From M0108 sp937862735 (GTDB lineage Bacteria > Pseudomonadota > Gammaproteobacteria > Chromatiales > Chromatiaceae), in the NCBI GenBank assembly GCA_937862735.1, contig CALMDH010000058.1:1-5717 (forward strand): DNA of 5,717 bases, read 5' to 3'. Below the pieces are notes generated by a model, which was not told where the DNA came from, ran no database searches, and worked only from the letters and a program-made list of their open reading frames with translations. A program made the translations under genes and the position numbers. Below are positions 1 through 5,031 of this stretch, in pieces; the first letter of the stretch is position 1, and each line of letters starts with the position of its first letter.

Positions 1-87
1 CGGGCCATCGAGGGCTATGACTTCGATACCGCCGCCGAGGTCGTGAAGGCCATCGCTGACCGCTTGGGCGTGGATCTGGACGGGTGA
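1..87 (+). CDS. C-terminal end of an unidentified protein (5' truncated by window)
   Basis: Frame 1 is open from the first base to a TGA at 85-87 and encodes 28 residues ending in IADRLGVDLDG. The stretch is acidic and looks like a helical C-terminus (AAEVVKAIADRLGVDLD). Third codon positions are strongly G/C, as in the genes nearby, which supports real coding. I do not recognise the family from so short a tail, and the start lies outside the window. It converges on the minus-strand Uma2 gene, whose stop begins at 91 and ends at 89, so a single base separates the two stop codons and no terminator fits between them. Confidence 0.6.
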   Translation, partial: RAIEGYDFDTAAEVVKAIADRLGVDLDG

Positions 88-88
88 G

Positions 89-682
89 TCAGCCCAGCGG
101 CCCCGGGGATTGAGGTTTGCCCGGCGCGGGCAAGTCGAAGAGTTCCCACAAGGGGAGTGCGAACCCCTCCAGGGTCGCCAGCGCCACCGCCTCCTCGGCG
201 GCGATCACCGCGCCCTCGCCAAACCGCCCAAGGTCATCACGCCGAAAGCGCACCGCATAGTGCTCCAGTGGATCGATGACCAGGTATTCGCGCACACCGG
301 CGCGCTCGTACAAGGCCTTTTTATCGCGCAGATCCCTGGCCGCGGTATGGGGCGAGAGCACCTCGATCACCAGTTCCGGCGCCCCCTCGATATGGGTCTG
401 GGTGACCTTCGTTGGATCGCAGACCACCAGCACATCCGGCTGGACCACATCGAACTCCGAGAGTTTGACATCCGTGGGGGCGATGAAGGGACGACAGGGT
501 TTGCCGTTCAGGTGCCGTTCCAACCGCGCGTAGCATCTGCCGGCCACCGTCTGGTGGCTGATCGAGGGCGCCGGGGCCATGGCCCAGGCCTGGCCGTCAA
601 TCAGTTCCCAGCGTTCGCCGTCAGGCCAGCGCCGGTAGTCGTCCCAGGAAAAGCGGGGAGAGAGGGCGGGCGCGGCGATCAT
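89..682 (-). CDS. Uma2 family (DUF820) putative restriction-like endonuclease
   Basis: The product has 197 residues, the usual size for this family. Seen in the sequence: an N-terminal WELIDG element at about 25-30, SISHQ at 40-44, VQPDVLVV at 80-87 with candidate catalytic Asp83, and GAPELVIEVLSP at 100-111 with Glu107. These are followed by the basic helix DLRDKKALYERAGVREY (117-133) and LVIDP. This order is the core of Uma2 proteins, a PD-(D/E)XK nuclease-like fold named after a cyanobacterial family. Most members have no demonstrated substrate, so nuclease activity is inferred from the family. The ATG at 682-680 overlaps the upstream stop as ATGA, and GGGAG lies five bases before it (692-688), so the start is well supported. 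There is no signal peptide or membrane segment, so the protein is probably cytoplasmic. A short Pro/Gly-rich tail (about 184-197) ends the protein. No cognate methylase or antitoxin gene is adjacent. Confidence 0.93.
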   Translation of the reverse strand: MIAAPALSPRFSWDDYRRWPDGERWELIDGQAWAMAPAPSISHQTVAGRCYARLERHLNGKPCRPFIAPTDVKLSEFDVVQPDVLVVCDPTKVTQTHIEGAPELVIEVLSPHTAARDLRDKKALYERAGVREYLVIDPLEHYAVRFRRDDLGRFGEGAVIAAEEAVALATLEGFALPLWELFDLPAPGKPQSPGPLG

Positions 683-1959
683 GGGGACTCCCGTAAGCCT
701 CTATCAGGCTGGATGAGCCTAAGGGGGTGACGCCAGAAACGAAAGCGATGATGGGCGCGGTAGTGGAAGCACTCGCCGTTGGCGGGGTGGATATCGAGGT
801 TAAGGCTTTGGATCGGGCTTCCCCGACCGGTGGCACCCCCCTTGCCGGCTGGGCCACCACTTCCGGCGAGCCATTGTTCCAGAGCTGTCAGGGAGGCCAG
901 CCAGGCCATGTCATCGGCGGCCAGGACCGCCTCCCAGAGGCCTGACCAGTGGATGAGGATGGCCGCGGGCGATACTGGGGTCGAGATCCTGGTCTCAGTT
1001 GGGGCGGTCTGGTTTGGGGTTTGAACTGGAAGCGGGGCCGGTCCGCGGGTCAAGGTCGGCGCGAACGCGGAAACGGCGGGACCAGCTGCGGCGAGAACCG
1101 CTCCCAGGTCGGCAGGCGGGGACGCGCTGGGAATACCCCTGGCGCGGGCGAGGCCGCGGGCCAGGAGGTCAGCGCTAAAGACCCGCGCATAGCCTATCTG
1201 GCCGGGAGGCGGTGGCAGAAGCTGGCCGCCACCCCAGGGCCAGAGACCGTTGAGGGTGGGCATGCCGGCCGCCTCCCGGCGCTGATTCACCTCGCTGTGG
1301 TGAAAGAGCATCTGGACCTCATTGAGGAGTCGGGCCCAGCGGCGGGCCTCCGGCCCCTGGGGCAACTGGCCAGCGATGGGCCGGCCGAGGACGGCGGCGA
1401 GGGGTTGGGTGACCAGTTCGGGGACCTGCTCGCTCAGGAGGTACCAGCGCGCAGGAGTCGGGGCCTCCAGGCGCAGACCCTCCGCGCCGAGGTGCTGATT
1501 GAAGAGGGCGACGAGGGCGTCCGCCTCCGCCCGGTCCGGGGCGAAGTCGGGTCCAGCGAAGAGCACCAGCCGGTCCCGGTCCGGTCGCAGGTGGACGGGG
1601 TCGGCGTGGAGGACATAAGTGTCGGGCACCATGCCGGGATCGTCGGTCTGGCGGTCGGCCAGCCAGCAGTAGGGGGCGCTGGGGCAATCACGCTCCGGCG
1701 CGGGGGCGTAGCCAAAGAGGTGAAAGAGGGTCCGGCAAGGATCGGCGCTGGCAGCCCCGAGCAGCCGGTCAGCCCCGGCTGGGCCGTCAACGGCGGGCGG
1801 CGGATCAGTCTTGGGCGAAAGGCCATCGGACACCGCCAGCCGGTCAGCCCGGCCCAGCAGCCGGGACAGGACCGGGGTGGGCGGCACCTCCCCGGGAGGC
1901 ACCGGCACCGGCCCAAAGAGGCCCGGAATCAGCAAATCGAGGCGCGGGGGCCGGCTCAA
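679..1959 (-). CDS. RpfE-type protein, often annotated as 'phosphoglycerate mutase-like'
   Basis: The product has 426 residues if it starts at the TTG at 1959-1957. That codon overlaps the hom TGA by two bases and has GGAG 11 bases upstream (1974-1971). No ATG or GTG in this frame gives a better N-terminus, and the family-like opening LDLLIPGLFGP follows at residues 7-17. Supporting motifs are CWLADRQTD (98-106), ADPVHLRPDRDRLVLF (119-134), LLNEVQMLFHH (211-221), VNQRREAAG (224-232), and NGLWPWGGG (237-245), the hallmark of the RpfE-type family. A C-terminal RFRFWRHPL (405-413) closes the domain. RpfE was named from the Xanthomonas rpf cluster. Its homologues are often labelled phosphoglycerate mutase, but I see no demonstrated activity to transfer. 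Residues about 291-333 form a Pro/Ala/Thr-rich linker that looks disordered and may explain a length above what I expect for the family. The tail after RFWRHPL is short and unusual. No signal peptide is seen. The gene lies in the hom transcript. Confidence 0.82.
   Translation of the reverse strand: MSRPPRLDLLIPGLFGPVPVPPGEVPPTPVLSRLLGRADRLAVSDGLSPKTDPPPAVDGPAGADRLLGAASADPCRTLFHLFGYAPAPERDCPSAPYCWLADRQTDDPGMVPDTYVLHADPVHLRPDRDRLVLFAGPDFAPDRAEADALVALFNQHLGAEGLRLEAPTPARWYLLSEQVPELVTQPLAAVLGRPIAGQLPQGPEARRWARLLNEVQMLFHHSEVNQRREAAGMPTLNGLWPWGGGQLLPPPPGQIGYARVFSADLLARGLARARGIPSASPPADLGAVLAAAGPAVSAFAPTLTRGPAPLPVQTPNQTAPTETRISTPVSPAAILIHWSGLWEAVLAADDMAWLASLTALEQWLAGSGGPAGKGGATGRGSPIQSLNLDIHPANGECFHYRAHHRFRFWRHPLRLIQPDRGLRESP
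688..692 (-). promoter_or_regulatory. Ribosome binding site of the Uma2 gene
   Basis: On the minus strand GGGAG sits five bases before the ATG at 682-680, inside the last codons of the RpfE-type gene. Together with the ATGA overlap it suggests that Uma2 translation is coupled to the gene before it. Confidence 0.55.
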
Positions 1960-3269
1960 CCGGCGAGGGTCTCCATGCGGATGCGCATCACCTCGCCCTT
2001 GACCGTGTTCAGGGCCTCGATGCGGGCGATGGCGCGATTCATGCGCCCCTCCTGGACCCGATGGCTGAGCATGATGAGGGGGACGTGGGTGTCGCCCTCC
2101 TCCGGCTCCTTCTGCTTGATGGCCTCGATGCTGATGCCCTCGGAGCCCAGGATGCCGGCGATCTCGGCCATGACGCCGGGCTGATCGAGGGCGGCGATGC
2201 GCAGGTAGTAGGCGGTCTCGACCTCCGCCATGGGCAGCACCGGGATGTCGGCGATCTCGTCGGGCTGGAAGGCGAGGTGGGGGACGCGGTTGCCGGGATC
2301 GGAGGTCAGGACCCGGGCCACGTCGAGGACGTCCGCGACCACGGCGGAGGCGGTGGGCAGTGCCCCGGCGCCGGCGCCGTAGTAAAGGGTTGGGCCGACG
2401 GCGTCGCCCTTGACCAGGACGGCGTTCATGACCCCGTCGACGTTGGCGATGAGCCGGCGATGGGGGATGAGGGTCGGGTGGACGCGCAGCTCGATGCCAT
2501 GACCGGAGCGCCGGGCGATGCCCAGGTGCTTGATGCGATAGCCGAGCTCGGCGGCGTAGGCCACGTCCTGGGCCTGGATGCGGGAGATGCCCTCGGTGAA
2601 GGTCTTCTCGAACTGCAAGGGGATGCCGAAGGCCAGGGAGCCGAGGATGGTGAGCTTGTGGGCGGCGTCGATGCCCTCGACATCGAAGGTGGGATCGGCC
2701 TCGGCGTAGCCCAGGGCCTGGGCCTCGGCCAGGACGTCGCCAAAATCGCGGCCCTTGTCGCGCATCTCGGTGAGGATGAAGTTGCCGGTGCCGTTGATGA
2801 TGCCGGCGATCCACTCGATGTGGTTGGCGGCCAGGCCCTCGCGCAGGGCCTTGATGATAGGCACGCCCCCGGCGACGGCGGCCTCGAAGGCGACGACCAC
2901 GCCCTGGTCACGGGCGGCGGCGAAGATCTCGTTGCCGTGGCGGGCGATGAGGGCCTTGTTGGCGGTGACCACGTGCTTGCCGTTGGCGATGGCCTTGAGC
3001 ACCAGTTCCCGCGCCGGGGAGTAACCGCCGATGAGCTCGATGACGATGTCGATCTCGGGATCATCGACGACGGCGAAGGCATCGTTGCCGATCTGGCCGA
3101 TCTGGTCGAGACCGGGGATCTCGGGGTTGTACTGCATGGCCGCGGCCCGGGCGATGCGGATCTCCCGGCCGGCGCGACGGGCGATCTCCGCCGCGTTGCG
3201 GGTCAGGACGGTGACCGTACCGCCACCGACCGTGCCCAGGCCCAACAAACCGATCTTGACCGGCTCCAT
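1956..3269 (-). CDS. hom: Homoserine dehydrogenase, monofunctional, with C-terminal ACT domain
   Basis: The enzyme reduces L-aspartate-4-semialdehyde to L-homoserine with NAD(P)H in the cytoplasm, the branch point toward threonine and methionine. The product has 437 residues, the normal size for the stand-alone enzyme; no aspartokinase is fused to it. Residues 6-17 form the dinucleotide-binding loop (GLLGLGTVGGG). VTANKAL at 101-107 carries conserved Lys105. The catalytic region GYAEADPTFDVEGIDAAHK (187-205) has Glu190, Asp201 and Lys205 with the spacing of the yeast enzyme's E208, D219 and K223. GIINGTGNFILTEM (157-169) is another conserved block. The ACT domain spans about 354-437 (YYLRIAALDQPGVMAEIAGI onward) and in this family usually senses threonine, so feedback inhibition is likely. 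The ATG at 3269-3267 is preceded by AAGAGGAA with a good spacing. The stop overlaps the probable TTG start of the next gene. thrC, a frequent downstream partner of hom, is not present here. Confidence 0.97.
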   Translation of the reverse strand: MEPVKIGLLGLGTVGGGTVTVLTRNAAEIARRAGREIRIARAAAMQYNPEIPGLDQIGQIGNDAFAVVDDPEIDIVIELIGGYSPARELVLKAIANGKHVVTANKALIARHGNEIFAAARDQGVVVAFEAAVAGGVPIIKALREGLAANHIEWIAGIINGTGNFILTEMRDKGRDFGDVLAEAQALGYAEADPTFDVEGIDAAHKLTILGSLAFGIPLQFEKTFTEGISRIQAQDVAYAAELGYRIKHLGIARRSGHGIELRVHPTLIPHRRLIANVDGVMNAVLVKGDAVGPTLYYGAGAGALPTASAVVADVLDVARVLTSDPGNRVPHLAFQPDEIADIPVLPMAEVETAYYLRIAALDQPGVMAEIAGILGSEGISIEAIKQKEPEEGDTHVPLIMLSHRVQEGRMNRAIARIEALNTVKGEVMRIRMETLAG

Positions 3270-3392
3270 AATCAGTTCCTCTTGCTTTCTAAACGTTTGA
3301 TTTCAATCTGCGGGGGCCGCGCGTCGGCGGTGCACGCCCCCCCGGCCCAACATTGGTGCTGCTCGCGGCTATTGGACGAGGGAGGAGGGGCT
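3270..3392 (-). other. alaC-hom intergenic spacer with a GC-rich stem-loop and an AT-rich hom leader
   Basis: This 123-bp spacer has two parts. Near hom (3284-3305) it is AT-rich and contains the 8-bp palindrome AAACGTTT at 3291-3298. Further upstream it is very GC-rich, and GGGGGC (3312-3317) can pair with GCCCCC (3336-3341), with a smaller CCGC/GCGG stem inside. On the minus strand no run of T follows the stem, so it is not a standard intrinsic terminator. I could not fit a convincing -35/-10 pair for hom. Read-through from alaC into hom and a separate hom promoter are both possible. Confidence 0.4.
3276..3283 (-). promoter_or_regulatory. Ribosome binding site of hom
   Basis: The minus strand reads AAGAGGAA followed by six bases and then the ATG at 3269-3267. 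This strong Shine-Dalgarno match fixes the hom start. Confidence 0.75.
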
Positions 3393-4592
3393 TTAGCCGT
3401 GATAGCCGTCGCGGCGGAACATGTCCTTGATGCCGCGGACCGCCTGACGGGTGCGATGTTCGTTCTCGATCAGGCCGAAGCGGACGTGGGTATCGCCATA
3501 CTGGCCGAAGCCGATGCCGGGGGAGACGGCAACCTTGGCTTCGCTGAGCAGCTTCTTGGCGAATTCCAGGGAGCCCAGTTCGCGGTAGGGTTCGGGGATC
3601 GGTGCCCAGGCAAACATGGTGGCCTTGGGCTTTTCCATATGCCAGCCGGCGGCGGCCAGGCCCTCACAGAGGACGTTGCAGCGGCTCTCGTACTGGCCGC
3701 TGATCTGGCGCAGGCAGTCCTGGGGACCCTCCAGGGCGGCGATGGCGGCGACCTGGATGGGGGTGAAGGTGCCATAGTCCAGGTAGGACTTGATGCGGGC
3801 CAGGGCGCCGACCAGGTCGGCGTTGCCGCACATGAAGCCGATGCGCCAGCCGGGCATGTTGTAGCTCTTGGACAGGGAAAAGAATTCGACGGCGACCTCG
3901 GTGGCCCCGGGGACCTGGAGGATGGAGGGGGCGACGTAGCCATCGAAGACGATGTCGGCGTAAGCCAGGTCGTGGACCACCCAGATGCCGTGCTCCCGGG
4001 CGATGGCGATGACCCGCTCGAAGAAGTCGAGCTCGACGCATTGGGCGGTGGGATTGCCGGGGAAGTTGATCACCAGCATCTTGGGCTTGGGCCAGGAATC
4101 CTCGATGGCCCGGCGCAGCTCGGCGAAGAAGTCGATGCCGGGGACCAGGGGCACATGGCGGACGTCGGCCCCGGCGATGACGAAGCCGTAGGGGTGAATG
4201 GGGTAGGCCGGATTGGGCACCAGGACGGTGTCGCCAGGGCCCATGGTGGCGAGGGCCAGGTGGGCCAGCCCCTCCTTGGAGCCGATGGTGACGATGGCCT
4301 CCTGGTCCGGATCGAGCTCGACCTGGAAGCGTTGCCGGTACCAGTTGCAGATGGCGCGACGCAGGCGCGGGATGCCGCGGGAGACTGAGTAGCGATGGGT
4401 GTCGCCACGCTGGGCGGCCTCCAGCAGCTTGTCGACGATATGCCGGGGGGTGGGCTGATCGGGGTTGCCCATGCCGAAGTCGATGATGTCCTCACCCCGG
4501 GCCCGGGCGGCGGCCTTCAACTCGTTGACGATATTGAAGACGTAGGGGGGGAGGCGCTGGATGCGGCGAAATTCCGGGACTGGGGCGACCAC
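3393..4592 (-). CDS. alaC: Alanine aminotransferase, AlaC type (PLP-dependent class I/II)
   Basis: The enzyme transfers an amino group between glutamate and pyruvate to give alanine and 2-oxoglutarate, using pyridoxal phosphate in the cytoplasm. The product has 399 residues, normal for fold-type I aminotransferases of the AlaC (YfdZ) group. Seen in the sequence: IIDFGMGNPDQPTP (36-49), TIGSKEGLAHL (102-112), NPAYPIHPYGF (127-137), NFPGNPTAQ with Asn180, VVHDLAYADI with Asp208 and Tyr211 for cofactor contact, SLSKSYNMPGWRIGF (239-253) with Schiff-base Lys242 and Arg250, and VRFGLIENEHR with substrate-carboxylate Arg371. The start is GTG at 4592-4590. The frame has no start codon immediately upstream, and GAGGT lies four bases before the GTG. 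It is the first gene of the leftward cluster. Placement directly before hom is common in gammaproteobacteria, and some database entries label this group generically as aspartate or LL-diaminopimelate aminotransferase-like. Confidence 0.95.
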   Translation of the reverse strand: MVAPVPEFRRIQRLPPYVFNIVNELKAAARARGEDIIDFGMGNPDQPTPRHIVDKLLEAAQRGDTHRYSVSRGIPRLRRAICNWYRQRFQVELDPDQEAIVTIGSKEGLAHLALATMGPGDTVLVPNPAYPIHPYGFVIAGADVRHVPLVPGIDFFAELRRAIEDSWPKPKMLVINFPGNPTAQCVELDFFERVIAIAREHGIWVVHDLAYADIVFDGYVAPSILQVPGATEVAVEFFSLSKSYNMPGWRIGFMCGNADLVGALARIKSYLDYGTFTPIQVAAIAALEGPQDCLRQISGQYESRCNVLCEGLAAAGWHMEKPKATMFAWAPIPEPYRELGSLEFAKKLLSEAKVAVSPGIGFGQYGDTHVRFGLIENEHRTRQAVRGIKDMFRRDGYHG

Positions 4593-4596
4593 GGTG

Positions 4597-4601
4597 ACCT
4601 C
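4597..4601 (-). promoter_or_regulatory. Probable ribosome binding site of alaC, supporting a GTG start
   Basis: GAGGT on the minus strand lies four bases before the GTG at 4592-4590. The spacing is short but usable, and it supports this non-ATG start because no other start codon lies nearby in frame. Confidence 0.45.
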
Positions 4602-4612
4602 GGAGGCTTGAG

Positions 4613-4624
4613 GCGCTAAAGCGC
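4613..4624. repeat. Short inverted repeat upstream of alaC
   Basis: GCGCT and AGCGC are separated by AA, making a near-perfect 12-base palindrome about 20 bases upstream of the alaC GTG. The position would suit an operator or an mRNA leader stem, but one short palindrome in GC-rich DNA is weak evidence. Confidence 0.3.
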
Positions 4625-4722
4625 TTGATGGGCAAGGGTGAGGAGTTTACCGTCAAGCCCGGCGGAATAAAATCGGCTTGCTGGTGGCCCGGGTAGCCCC
4701 GGTGGCGACCAGGACCGCTATT

Positions 4723-4801
4723 CGTCTGATCCCGATCCCCGTCTATCCCGATACCTCTTTAACCGGGTACCCGTCCTTGCAGTTACCTGGTATCCCGGTA
4801 C
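4723..4801. repeat. Cluster of degenerate ATCCCGRT-type direct and inverted repeats
   Basis: CGTCTGATCCCGAT (4723-4736) recurs as CGTCTATCCCGAT (4740-4752) with one base deleted. TATCCCGATAC (4744-4754) recurs as TATCCCGGTAC (4791-4801) with one change. Between them lies the 10-base perfect palindrome CGGGTACCCG (4764-4773). ACCGGGTACC (4762-4771) is complementary to GGTATCCCGGT (4789-4799) apart from one bulged base, giving a stem around a 17-base loop. The order and degeneracy resemble a decayed REP-like or miniature element, or a set of protein-binding sites; the sequence does not decide between them. Confidence 0.45.
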
Positions 4802-4897
4802 TTTTCCAGCCCCGTCAGTTCATGCCACATCGCCGGGAGGCACAGCCTTGCTGCGGCGCACAAAATGGCTTTGTTTGGTAATTTGGCCTTTTTCACC

Positions 4898-4922
4898 TGG
4901 GGGCATGGAAACCATGCTCCCA
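4898..4922. repeat. Strong 11-bp hairpin with AAA loop
   Basis: TGGGGGCATGG (4898-4908) and CCATGCTCCCA (4912-4922) pair over 11 positions with one mismatch, which becomes a G-U wobble in plus-strand RNA, around the loop AAA. No T run follows on either strand, so it is not a typical intrinsic terminator. It lies about 110 bases upstream of the ATPase start, where it could be a leader structure, an operator or part of a small repeat element. Confidence 0.5.
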
Positions 4923-5031
4923 ATATCCTGGGCTTGAGTCTCCCCCTCTTCGGGCCAGGGGCAAAGGATCCATCCACCCATGCTAATATCCAAGCCATTG
5001 TCTTGATTGAAGTGCTTCGCCACCTGCCGCC

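Larger units (their letters stand above)
4593..5031. other. Divergent intergenic region between alaC and the ATPase gene
   Basis: These 439 bases should hold the outward-facing promoters of alaC (leftward) and the ATPase gene (rightward). I see no convincing protein gene. Near alaC there is a small inverted repeat, GCGCT-AA-AGCGC (4613-4624). Further up, the minus strand has TTGACG, a good -35 match, but no acceptable -10 at 16-18 bases. The middle (4723-4801) is a cluster of short degenerate repeats. A strong hairpin lies at 4898-4922. On the plus side TAATAT (4984-4989) resembles a -10 box but lacks a matching -35. Base composition is less GC-rich from about 4850 to 5020 than in the flanking genes. 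Confidence 0.6.

Noticed and set aside
101..108. CCCCGGGG palindrome just after the convergent stop codons, considered as a terminator
   Set aside because: Only eight bases, no loop and no T run on either strand. It lies inside the Uma2 coding region.
949..2184. A 411-codon plus-strand frame opposite the RpfE-type gene
   Set aside because: Its composition is that of an out-of-frame shadow and it shows no recognisable motif, while the minus strand carries clear family motifs.
679..2814. A 711-codon minus-strand frame that would fuse part of hom's region to the RpfE-type protein
   Set aside because: The first ~285 codons are an Arg/Pro/His-rich shadow of hom. The real protein begins after the hom stop, at the TTG at 1959.
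2061..4388. A 775-codon open frame on the plus strand, antisense to hom and alaC
   Set aside because: It spans two unmistakable genes on the other strand and its translation is a low-complexity Gly/Asp/Val/Ala-rich string. Long antisense frames of this kind are a by-product of high GC content.
4640..4665. TTGACG on the minus strand as the -35 box of an alaC promoter
   Set aside because: The hexamer is good, but no acceptable -10 sequence lies 16-18 bases downstream, so a promoter call is not supported.
4678..4881. A 67-codon plus-strand frame (opening MLVARVAPVA) over the repeat cluster
   Set aside because: Its Pro/Ile/Tyr-rich translation simply reflects the underlying ATCCCGRT repeats, and no ribosome site or coding bias is seen.
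4820..5023. A 67-codon minus-strand frame in the intergenic region, starting with GTG
   Set aside because: It has no properly spaced ribosome site, shows less G/C bias at third positions than the neighbouring genes, contains the hairpin at 4898-4922 and matches no family I know. It cannot be excluded but is not supported.
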